Below, piece by piece: positions 11,731 to 21,522 of a stretch of 64,000 bases of DNA. The stretch covers positions 2,728,001 to 2,792,000 of the forward strand of contig NW_026291481.1 of assembly GCF_023091745.1 (NCBI RefSeq), written 5' to 3'. Numbering within the stretch: the stretch's first letter is position 1; every line of letters begins with the position of its first letter. Made by a program: the position numbers and the translations under genes. The stretch is from Budorcas taxicolor. Taxonomy: Eukaryota > Chordata > Mammalia > Artiodactyla > Bovidae. Under the pieces are notes generated by a model, which had not been told where the DNA came from, did not search any database, and worked only from the letters and a program-made list of their open reading frames with translations.

Positions 11731-13362
11731 GTGAAGGACCCTTTCGAAGTTCCAGAGGGGAGGTGTGATCAGCCTCGAGACGCCTCAGCGGAAATGGGCC
11801 TCATCTCGCCTGGAGGGGAGAACCTCCTGGATTTTCTCGAGTTGTGGCAGGTCTTCTCGAGTTACGACGGGGACCTCAGGGACCCGCTCTGGTGGCCTCA
11901 GGAAAGGCCAGTCCCCATGCGAGTTGCTAGGGGACCTCTCGGGATTCCTCTCCCGTCCATGCCGGGGCCTCAGTCCTTGTGTGGAGTCGGGGCCGGAACC
12001 TGAGGATTCCTCTCCAGTGTTGCCATGGATCTTGGGGTGCTTCTGAGTCTCCCCAGGGGAGTCAGGCCTCGTCTCGAGTGGGGGCATGCACGTGCGCTTT
12101 CCTCCCGAGCTGCAGCAGTAGTGTCACGCTTCCTGTCACGTGGATCAAGGGATCTGTGGCTTTCCCTCGAGGCTGTCCCTCGAGGCTTTCCCACGAGGCT
12201 TTCCCACAGGGCTGTGCCACGTGCCACCTTGGTGTGAGTCGATCCTCGGCGTGAAAGACGAGCCGGTGAAGGGAAAAGAGGTTCCTCTGGAATGGACTGA
12301 GACATCTGGGGGACTCTTGGAATGGTGGCACGACCCTGGAGTTCCTCTCGCCGTTCCTGTTGAGAGGGCCTCCTCTTGAGATGCGACGGGAACGCCGGGA
12401 ACTCTTTCCCGACGAAGCAGGGAAAGGATCCCTCATCTCGAGCTACGAGGCGGAAACGGGGCTCCTCTGGATGTGGGCGGGACCCTCGTGATTCCTCTCG
12501 AGTGGAGACGGGTATGTCGGGGAACTTCTAGATTTGCACCAAGGGTGTGAAGGACCCTTTCGAAGTTCCAGAGGGGAGGTGTGATCAGCCTCGAGACGCC
12601 TCAGCGGAAATGGGCCTCATCTCGCCTGGAGGGGAGAACCTCCTGGATTTTCTCGAGTTGCGGCTGGTCTTCTCGACTTACGACGGGGACCTCAGGGACC
12701 CGCTCTGGTGGCCTCAGGAAAGGCCAGTCCCCATGCGAGTTGCTAGGGGACCTCTCGGGATTCCTCTGCCGTCCATGCCGGGGCCTCAGTCCTTGTGTGG
12801 AGTCGGTGCCGGAACCTGAGGATTCCTCTCCAGTGTTGCCATGGATTTTGGGGTGCTCCTGAGTCTCCCCAGGGGAGTCAGGCCTCGTCTCGAGTGGGGG
12901 CATGCACGTGCGCTTTCCTCCCGAGCTGCAGCAGTAGTGTCACGCTTCCTGTCACGTGGATCAAGGGATCTGTGGCTTTCCCTCGAGGCTGTCCCTCGAG
13001 GCTTTCCCACGAGGCTTTCCCACAGGGCTGTGCCACGTGCCACCTTGGTGTGAGTCGATCCTCGGCGTGAAAGACGAGCCGGTGAAGGGAAAAGAGGTTC
13101 CTCTGGAATGGACTGAGACATGTGGGGGACTCTTGGAATGGTGGCACGACCCTGGAGTTCCTCTCGCCGTTCCTGTTGAGAGGGCCTCCATTTGAGATGC
13201 GACGGGAACGCCGGGAACTCTTTCCCGACGAAGCAGGGAAAGGATCCCTCATCTCGAGCTACGAGGCGGAAACGGGGCTCCTCTGGATGTGGGCGGGACC
13301 CTCGTGATTCCTCTCGAGTGGAGACGGGTATGTCGGGGAACTTCTAGATTTGCACCAAGGGT
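11731..13362 (+). repeat. Satellite monomers 15-16
   Basis: Monomer 15 is a second copy of the GTTGTGGCAGGTC / GAGTTACG form, but with the usual CAGTGTTGCC. Monomer 16 pairs with monomer 6 (CTCCATTTGAG near 13,187) and has private GAGTCGGTGCC (near 12,800) and GAGACATGTGG (near 13,115). Confidence 0.92.
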
Positions 13363-14178
13363 GTGAAGGACCCTTTCGAAGTTCCAGAGGTGAGGTGTGA
13401 TCAGCCTCGAGACGCCTCAGCGGAAATGGGCCTCATCTCGCCTGGAGGGGAGAACCTCCTGGATTTTCTCGAGTTGTGGCAGGTCTTCTCGAGTTACGAC
13501 GGGGACCTCAGGGACCCGCTCTGGTGGCCTCAGGAAAGGCCAGTCCCCATGCGAGTTGCTAGGGGACCTCTCGGGATTCCTCTCCCGTCCATGCCGGGGC
13601 CTCAGTCCTTGTGTGGAGTCGGGGCCGGAACCTGAGGATTCCTCTCCAGTATTGCCATGGATCTTGGGGTGCTTCTGAGTCTCCCCAGGGGAGTCAGGCC
13701 TCGTCTCGAGTGGGGGCATGCACGTGCGCTTTCCTCCCGAGCTGCAGCAGTAGTGTCACGCTTCCTGTCACGTGGATCAAGGGATCTGTGGCTTTCCCTC
13801 GAGGCTGTCCCTCGAGGCTTTCCCACGAGGCTTTCCCACAGGGCTGTGCCACGTGCCACCTTGGTGTGAGTCGATCCTCGGCGTGAAAGACGAGCCGGTG
13901 AAGGGAAAAGAGGTTCCTCTGGAATGGACTGAGACATCTGGGGGACTCTTGGAATGGTGGCACGACCCTGGAGTTCCTCTCGCCGTTCCTGTTGAGAGGG
14001 CCTCCTCTTGAGATGCGACGGGAACGCCGGGAACTCTTTCCCGACGAAGCAGGGAAAGGATCCCTCATCTCGAGCTACGAGGCGGAAACGGGGCTCCTCT
14101 GGATGTGGGCGGGACCCTCGTGATTCCTCTCGAGTGGAGACGGGTATGTCGGGGAACTTCTAGATTTGCACCAAGGGT
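13363..14178 (+). repeat. Satellite monomer 17, copy of monomer 7
   Basis: GTTGTGGCAGGTC, GAGTTACG and CAGTATTGCC (near 13,647) are all present, as in monomers 7 and 21. It follows a monomer-6-like copy, which supports duplication of the 6-7 pair. Confidence 0.92.
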
Positions 14179-14531
14179 GTGAAGGACCCTTTCGAAGTTC
14201 CAGAGGGGAGGTGTGATCAGCCTCGAGACGCCTCAGCGGAAATGGGCCTCATCTCGCCTGGAGGGGAGAACCTCCTGGATTTTCTCGAGTTGCGGCTGGT
14301 CTTCTCGACTTACGACGGGGACCTCAGGGACCCGCTCTGGTGGCCTCAGGAAAGGCCAGTCCCCATGCGAGTTGCTAGGGGACCTCTCGGGATTCCTCTG
14401 CCGTCCATGCCGGGGCCTCAGTCCTTGTGTGGAGTCGGGGCCGGAACCTGAGGATTCCTCTCCAGTGTTGCCATGGATTTTGGGGTGCTCCTGAGTCTCC
14501 CCAGGGGAGTCAGGCCTCGTCTCGAGTGGGG

Positions 14532-14545
14532 GCATGCACGTGCGC
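14532..14545 (+). other. 14-bp alternating purine-pyrimidine tract (Z-DNA candidate)
   Basis: GCATGCACGTGCGC alternates purine and pyrimidine throughout, includes a SphI site (GCATGC) and a CACGTG, and recurs once per monomer. Such tracts can adopt left-handed DNA under negative supercoiling; whether this one does is inference. Monomer 60 alters the tract (GCATGCATGTGC near 48,785) but keeps the alternation. Confidence 0.5.
14537..14542. promoter_or_regulatory. E-box palindrome CACGTG, first of three per monomer
   Basis: CACGTG within GCACGTGC, given here in reference monomer 18. Class B E-boxes are bound by bHLH factors such as USF and MYC/MAX, usually in a CpG-methylation-sensitive way. 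Presence is seen; binding is inference. Confidence 0.45.
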
Positions 14546-14584
14546 TTTCCTCCCGAGCTGCAGCAGTAGTGTCACGCTTCCTGT

Positions 14585-14590
14585 CACGTG
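14585..14590. promoter_or_regulatory. E-box palindrome CACGTG, second of three per monomer
   Basis: CACGTG within TGTCACGTGGATC, 48 bp after the first. The flank GTCACGTG resembles USF/TFE-type sites. It is preceded by a second TGTCACG without the final TG, forming a short direct repeat. Confidence 0.45.
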
Positions 14591-14610
14591 GATCAAGGGA
14601 TCTGTGGCTT

Positions 14611-14662
14611 TCCCTCGAGGCTGTCCCTCGAGGCTTTCCCACGAGGCTTTCCCACAGGGCTG
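14611..14662 (+). repeat. 13-bp unit block in reference monomer 18
   Basis: Four units begin at 14,611, 14,624, 14,637 and 14,650 with the consensus composition CTG, CTT, ACGAGGCTT, ACAGGGCTG. It lies between the second and third E-boxes, so loss of units changes their spacing in 13-bp steps. Confidence 0.9.
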
Positions 14663-14665
14663 TGC

Positions 14666-14671
14666 CACGTG
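14666..14671. promoter_or_regulatory. E-box palindrome CACGTG, third of three per monomer
   Basis: CACGTG within TGCCACGTGCCAC, 81 bp after the second in a four-unit monomer. It is lost by a C-to-T change in monomer 57 (46,473). Confidence 0.45.
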
Positions 14672-14873
14672 CCACCTTGGTGTGAGTCGATCCTCGGCGT
14701 GAAAGACGAGCCGGTGAAGGGAAAAGAGGTTCCTCTGGAATGGACTGAGACATCTGGGGGACTCTTGGAATGGTGGCACGACCCTGGAGTTCCTCTCGCC
14801 GTTCCTGTTGAGAGGGCCTCCTCTTGAGATGCGACGGGAACGCCGGGAACTCTTTCCCGACGAAGCAGGGAAA

Positions 14874-14879
14874 GGATCC
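14874..14879. other. BamHI site, one per monomer
   Basis: GGATCC in AAAGGATCCCTC. It is the only GGATCC I find in the consensus monomer, so BamHI would release 816-bp units. It is lost in monomer 3 (2631). Confidence 0.9.
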
Positions 14880-14891
14880 CTCATCTCGAGC

Positions 14892-14909
14892 TACGAGGCG
14901 GAAACGGGG
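14892..14909 (+). other. CENP-B-box-like motif, non-canonical
   Basis: TACG, AGGC, then GGAAACGGGG. The CENP-B box is YTTCGTTGGAARCGGGA. The 3' half GGAARCGGG matches exactly, but the 5' TTCG is TACG and the gap between the halves is 4 rather than 2 bp. Present in almost every monomer, with variants GAGGCTGTAACG (monomer 0), GAGGCAGAAACG (monomers 36, 41, 55, 63, 76) and GAGGCAAAAACG (monomer 67). Binding is not implied. Confidence 0.3.
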
Positions 14910-16626
14910 CTCCTCTGGATGTGGGCGGGACCCTCGTGATTCCTCTCGAGTGGAGACGGGTATGTCGGGGAACTTCTAGATTTGCACCAAGGGTGTGAAG
15001 GACCCTTTCGAAGTTCCAGAGGGGAGGTGTGATCAGCCTCGAGACGCCTCAGCGGAAATGGGCCTCATCTCGCCTGGAGGGGAGAACCTCCTGGATTTTC
15101 TCGAGTTGCGGCTGGTCTTCTCGACTTACGACGGGGACCTCAGGGACCCGCTCTGGTGGCCTCAGGAAAGGCCAGTCCCCATGCGAGTTGCTAGGGGACC
15201 TCTCGGGATTCCTCTGCCGTCCATGCCGGGGCCTCAGTCCTTGTGTGGAGTCGGGGCCGGAACCTGAGGATTCCTCTCCAGTGTTGCCATGGATTTTGGG
15301 GTGCTCCTGAGTCTCCCCAGGGGAGTCAGGCCTCGTCTCGAGTGGGGGCATGCACGTGCGCTTTCCTCCCGAGCTGCAGCAGTAGTGTCACGCTTCCTGT
15401 CACGTGGATCAAGGGATCTGTGGCTTTCCCTCGAGGCTGTCCCTCGAGGCTTTCCCACGAGGCTTTCCCACAGGGCTGTGCCACGTGCCACCTTGGTGTG
15501 AGTCGATCCTCGGCGTGAAAGACGAGCCGGTGAAGGGAAAAGAGGTTCCTCTGGAATGGACTGAGACATCTGGGGGACTCTTGGAATGGTGGCACGACCC
15601 TGGAGTTCCTCTCGCCGTTCCTGTTGAGAGGGCCTCCTCTTGAGATGCGACGGGAACGCCGGGAACTCTTTCCCGACGAAGCAGGGAAAGGATCCCTCAT
15701 CTCGAGCTACGAGGCGGAAACGGGGCTCCTCTGGATGTGGGCGGGACCCTCGTGATTCCTCTCGAGTGGAGACGGGTATGTCGGGGAACTTCTAGATTTG
15801 CACCAAGGGTGTGAAGGACCCTTTCGAAGTTCCAGAGGGGAGGTGTGATCAGCCTCGAGACGCCTCAGCGGAAATGGGCCTCATCTCGCCTGGAGGGGAG
15901 AACCTCCTGGATTTTCTCGAGTTGCGGCTGGTCTTCTCGACTTACGACGGGGACCTCAGGGACCCGCTCTGGTGGCCTCAGGAAAGGCCAGTCCCCATGC
16001 GAGTTGCTAGGGGACCTCTCGGGATTCCTCTGCCGTCCATGCCGGGGCCTCAGTCCTTGTGTGGAGTCGGGGCCGGAACCTGAGGATTCCTCTCCAGTGT
16101 TGCCATGGATTTTGGGGTGCTCCTGAGTCTCCCCAGGGGAGTCAGGCCTCGTCTCGAGTGGGGGCATGCACGTGCGCTTTCCTCCCGAGCTGCAGCAGTA
16201 GTGTCACGCTTCCTGTCACGTGGATCAAGGGATCTGTGGCTTTCCCTCGAGGCTGTCCCTCGAGGCTTTCCCACGAGGCTTTCCCACAGGGCTGTGCCAC
16301 GTGCCACCTTGGTGTGAGTCGATCCTCGGCGTGAAAGACGAGCCGGTGAAGGGAAAAGAGGTTCCTCTGGAATGGACTGAGACATCTGGGGGACTCTTGG
16401 AATGGTGGCACGACCCTGGAGTTCCTCTCGCCGTTCCTGTTGAGAGGGCCTCCTCTTGAGATGCGACGGGAACGCCGGGAACTCTTTCCCGACGAAGCAG
16501 GGAAAGGATCCCTCATCTCGAGCTACGAGGCGGAAACGGGGCTCCTCTGGATGTGGGCGGGACCCTCGTGATTCCTCTCGAGTGGAGACGGGTATGTCGG
16601 GGAACTTCTAGATTTGCACCAAGGGT

Positions 16627-17442
16627 GTGAAGGACCCTTTCGAAGTTCCAGAGGGGAGGTGTGATCAGCCTCGAGACGCCTCAGCGGAAATGGGCCTCAT
16701 CTCGCCTGGAGGGGAGAACCTCCTGGATTTTCTCGAGTTGTGGCAGGTCTTCTCGAGTTACGACGGGGACCTCAGGGACCCGCTCTGGTGGCCTCAGGAA
16801 AGGCCAGTCCCCATGCGAGTTGCTAGGGGACCTCTCGGGATTCCTCTCCCGTCCATGCCGGGGCCTCAGTCCTTGTGTGGAGTCGGGGCCGGAACCTGAG
16901 GATTCCTCTCCAGTATTGCCATGGATCTTGGGGTGCTTCTGAGTCTCCCCAGGGGAGTCAGGCCTCGTCTCGAGTGGGGGCATGCACGTGCGCTTTCCTC
17001 CCGAGCTGCAGCAGTAGTGTCACGCTTCCTGTCACGTGGATCAAGGGATCTGTGGCTTTCCCTCGAGGCTGTCCCTCGAGGCTTTCCCACGAGGCTTTCC
17101 CACAGGGCTGTGCCACGTGCCACCTTGGTGTGAGTCGATCCTCGGCGTGAAAGACGAGCCGGTGAAGGGAAAAGAGGTTCCTCTGGAATGGACTGAGACA
17201 TCTGGGGGACTCTTGGAATGGTGGCACGACCCTGGAGTTCCTCTCGCCGTTCCTGTTGAGAGGGCCTCCTCTTGAGATGCGACGGGAACGCCGGGAACTC
17301 TTTCCCGACGAAGCAGGGAAAGGATCCCTCATCTCGAGCTACGAGGCGGAAACGGGGCTCCTCTGGATGTGGGCGGGACCCTCGTGATTCCTCTCGAGTG
17401 GAGACGGGTATGTCGGGGAACTTCTAGATTTGCACCAAGGGT
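16627..17442 (+). repeat. Satellite monomer 21, third copy of the monomer-7 form
   Basis: Carries GTTGTGGCAGGTC, GAGTTACG and CAGTATTGCC (near 16,911), like monomers 7 and 17, but with GAGGGGAGG rather than GAGGTGAGG. It breaks the run of identical S-type monomers on either side. Confidence 0.92.
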
Positions 17443-19074
17443 GTGAAGGACCCTTTCGAAGTTCCAGAGGGGAGGTGTGATCAGCCTCGAGACGCCTCAG
17501 CGGAAATGGGCCTCATCTCGCCTGGAGGGGAGAACCTCCTGGATTTTCTCGAGTTGCGGCTGGTCTTCTCGACTTACGACGGGGACCTCAGGGACCCGCT
17601 CTGGTGGCCTCAGGAAAGGCCAGTCCCCATGCGAGTTGCTAGGGGACCTCTCGGGATTCCTCTGCCGTCCATGCCGGGGCCTCAGTCCTTGTGTGGAGTC
17701 GGGGCCGGAACCTGAGGATTCCTCTCCAGTGTTGCCATGGATTTTGGGGTGCTCCTGAGTCTCCCCAGGGGAGTCAGGCCTCGTCTCGAGTGGGGGCATG
17801 CACGTGCGCTTTCCTCCCGAGCTGCAGCAGTAGTGTCACGCTTCCTGTCACGTGGATCAAGGGATCTGTGGCTTTCCCTCGAGGCTGTCCCTCGAGGCTT
17901 TCCCACGAGGCTTTCCCACAGGGCTGTGCCACGTGCCACCTTGGTGTGAGTCGATCCTCGGCGTGAAAGACGAGCCGGTGAAGGGAAAAGAGGTTCCTCT
18001 GGAATGGACTGAGACATCTGGGGGACTCTTGGAATGGTGGCACGACCCTGGAGTTCCTCTCGCCGTTCCTGTTGAGAGGGCCTCCTCTTGAGATGCGACG
18101 GGAACGCCGGGAACTCTTTCCCGACGAAGCAGGGAAAGGATCCCTCATCTCGAGCTACGAGGCGGAAACGGGGCTCCTCTGGATGTGGGCGGGACCCTCG
18201 TGATTCCTCTCGAGTGGAGACGGGTATGTCGGGGAACTTCTAGATTTGCACCAAGGGTGTGAAGGACCCTTTCGAAGTTCCAGAGGGGAGGTGTGATCAT
18301 CCTCGAGACGCCTCAGCGGAAATGGGCCTCATCTCGCCTGGAGGGGAGAACCTCCTGGATTTTCTCGAGTTGCGGCTGGTCTTCTCGACTTACGACGGGG
18401 ACCTCAGGGACCCGCTCTGGTGGCCTCAGGAAAGGCCAGTCCCCATGCGAGTTGCTAGGGGACCTCTCGGGATTCCTCTCCCGTCCATGCCGGGGCCTCA
18501 GTCCTTGTGTGGAGTCGGGGCCGGAACCTGAGGATTCCTCTCCAGTGTTGCCATGGATCTTGGGGTGCTTCTGAGTCTCCCCAGGGGAGTCAGGCCTCGT
18601 CTCGAGTGGGGGCATGCACGTGCGCTTTCCTCCCGAGCTGCAGCAGTAGTGTCACGCTTCCTGTCACGTGGATCAAGGGATCTGTGGCTTTCCCTCGAGG
18701 CTGTCCCTCGAGGCTTTCCCACGAGGCTTTCCCACAGGGCTGTGCCACGTGCCACCTTGGTGTGAGTCGATCCTCGGCGTGAAAGACGAGCCGGTGAAGG
18801 GAAAAGAGGTTCCTCTGGAATGGACTGAGACATCTGGGGGACTCTTGGAATGGTGGCACGACCCTGGAGTTCCTCTCGCCGTTCCTGTTGAGAGGGCCTC
18901 CTCTTGAGATGCGACGGGAACGCCGGGAACTCTTTCCCGACGAAGCAGGGAAAGGATCCCTCATCTCGAGCTACGAGGCGGAAACGGGGCTCCTCTGGAT
19001 GTGGGCGGGACCCTCGTGATTCCTCTCGAGTGGAGACGGGTATGTCGGGGAACTTCTAGATTTGCACCAAGGGT
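17443..19074 (+). repeat. Satellite monomers 22-23
   Basis: Monomer 22 is the dominant S-type form. Monomer 23 is F-type with GTGTGATCATCC (near 18,292), a mark found again only in monomers 34 and 50-52. Confidence 0.92.
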
Positions 19075-21522
19075 GTGAAGGACCCTTTCGAAGTTCCAGA
19101 GGTGAGGTGTGATCAGCCTCGAGACGCCTCAGCGGAAATGGGCCTCATCTCGCCTGGAGGGGAGAACCTCCTGGATTTTCTCGAGTTGCGGCTGGTCTTC
19201 TCGACTTACGACGGGGACCTCAGGGACCCGCTCTGTTGGCCTCAGGAAAGGCCAGTCCCCATGCGAGTTGCTAGGGGACCTCTCGGGATTCCTCTGCCGT
19301 CCATGCCGGGGCCTCAGTCCTTGTGTGGAGTCGGGGCCGGAACCTGAGGATTCCTCTCCAGTGTTGCCATGGATCTTGGGGTGCTTCTGAGTCTCCCCAG
19401 GGGAGTCAGGCCTCGTCTCGAGTGGGGGCATGCACGTGCGCTTTCCTCCCGAGCTGCAGCAGTAGTGTCACGCTTCCTGTCACGTGGATCAAGGGATCTG
19501 TGGCTTTCCCTCGAGGCTGTCCCTCGAGGCTTTCCCACGAGGCTTTCCCACAGGGCTGTGCCACGTGCCACCTTGGTGTGAGTCGATCCTCGGCGTGAAA
19601 GACGAGCCGGTGAAGGGAAAAGAGGTTCCTCTGGAATGGACTGAGACATCTGGGGGACTCTTGGAATGGTGGCACGACCCTGGAGTTCCTCTCGCCGTTC
19701 CTGTTGAGAGGGCCTCCTCTTGAGATGCGACGGGAACGCCGGGAACTCTTTCCCGACGAAGCAGGGAAAGGATCCCTCATCTCGAGCTACGAGGCGGAAA
19801 CGGGGCTCCTCTGGATGTGGGCGGGACCCTCGTGATTCCTCTCGAGTGGAGACGGGTATGTCGGGGAACTTCTAGATTTGCACCAAGGGTGTGAAGGACC
19901 CTTTCGAAGTTCCAGAGGGGAGGTGTGATCAGCCTCGAGACGCCTCAGCGGAAATGGGCCTCATCTCGCCTGGAGGGGAGAACCTCCTGGATTTTCTCGA
20001 GTTGCGGCTGGTCTTCTCGACTTACGACGGGGACCTCAGGGACCCGCTCTGGTGGCCTCAGGAAAGGCCAGTCCCCATGCGAGTTGCTAGGGGACCTCTC
20101 GGGATTCCTCTGCCGTCCATGCCGGGGCCTCAGTCCTTGTGTGGAGTCGGGGCCGGAACCTGAGGATTCCTCTCCAGTGTTGCCATGGATTTTGGGGTGC
20201 TCCTGAGTCTCCCCAGGGGAGTCAGGCCTCGTCTCGAGTGGGGGCATGCACGTGCGCTTTCCTCCCGAGCTGCAGCAGTAGTGTCACGCTTCCTGTCACG
20301 TGGATCAAGGGATCTGTGGCTTTCCCTCGAGGCTGTCCCTCGAGGCTTTCCCACGAGGCTTTCCCACAGGGCTGTGCCACGTGCCACCTTGGTGTGAGTC
20401 GATCCTCGGCGTGAAAGACGAGCCGGTGAAGGGAAAAGAGGTTCCTCTGGAATGGACTGAGACATCTGGGGGACTCTTGGAATGGTGGCACGACCCTGGA
20501 GTTCCTCTCGCCGTTCCTGTTGAGAGGGCCTCCTCTTGAGATGCGACGGGAACGCCGGGAACTCTTTCCCGACGAAGCAGGGAAAGGATCCCTCATCTCG
20601 AGCTACGAGGCGGAAACGGGGCTCCTCTGGATGTGGGCGGGACCCTCGTGATTCCTCTCGAGTGGAGACGGGTATGTCGGGGAACTTCTAGATTTGCACC
20701 AAGGGTGTGAAGGACCCTTTCGAAGTTCCAGAGGGGAGGTGTGATCAGCCTCGAGACGCCTCAGCGGAAATGGGCCTCATCTCGCCTGGAGGGGAGAACC
20801 TCCTGGATTTTCTCGAGTTGCGGCTGGTCTTCTCGACTTACGACGGGGACCTCAGGGACCCGCTCTGGTGGCCTCAGGAAAGGCCAGTCCCCATGCGAGT
20901 TGCTAGGGGACCTCTCGGGATTCCTCTGCCGTCCATGCCGGGGCCTCAGTCCTTGTGTGGAGTCGGGGCCGGAACCTGAGGATTCCTCTCCAGTGTTGCC
21001 ATGGATTTTGGGGTGCTCCTGAGTCTCCCCAGGGGAGTCAGGCCTCGTCTCGAGTGGGGGCATGCACGTGCGCTTTCCTCCCGAGCTGCAGCAGTAGTGT
21101 CACGCTTCCTGTCACGTGGATCAAGGGATCTGTGGCTTTCCCTCGAGGCTGTCCCTCGAGGCTTTCCCACGAGGCTTTCCCACAGGGCTGTGCCACGTGC
21201 CACCTTGGTGTGAGTCGATCCTCGGCGTGAAAGACGAGCCGGTGAAGGGAAAAGAGGTTCCTCTGGAATGGACTGAGACATCTGGGGGACTCTTGGAATG
21301 GTGGCACGACCCTGGAGTTCCTCTCGCCGTTCCTGTTGAGAGGGCCTCCTCTTGAGATGCGACGGGAACGCCGGGAACTCTTTCCCGACGAAGCAGGGAA
21401 AGGATCCCTCATCTCGAGCTACGAGGCGGAAACGGGGCTCCTCTGGATGTGGGCGGGACCCTCGTGATTCCTCTCGAGTGGAGACGGGTATGTCGGGGAA
21501 CTTCTAGATTTGCACCAAGGGT
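19075..21522 (+). repeat. Satellite monomers 24-26
   Basis: Monomer 24 is F-type with CTCTGTTGGCC (near 19,232) and CTGCCGTCC, a mixed form. Monomers 25 and 26 are the dominant S-type copies. Confidence 0.92.

Larger units (their letters stand above)
14179..16626 (+). repeat. Satellite monomers 18-20, apparently identical triplet
   Basis: Three consecutive 816-bp copies in which I see no difference. All are S-type with GATTTTGGGGTG, CTGCCGTCC and GAGGGGAGG. The same sequence class returns as monomers 22, 25, 26 and 28, making this the dominant form of the left domain. Confidence 0.9.

Noticed and set aside
14329..14350. Possible CTCF-type site around CTCTGGTGGCCTCAGG
   Set aside because: Only the GGTGGC core fits; most of the remaining consensus positions do not match.
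14497..14509. Symmetrical CTCCCCAGGGGAG dyad as an EBF or AP-2 site
   Set aside because: It is a fair CCCNNGGG dyad, but with no other support. A short GC-rich palindrome is expected by chance in such a monomer.
14892..14909. Canonical CENP-B box
   Set aside because: The essential TTCG is TACG and the spacer is 2 bp too long. I searched both strands of the consensus monomer for TTCGNNNNANNCGGG and found no match, so only a 'box-like' motif is reported.
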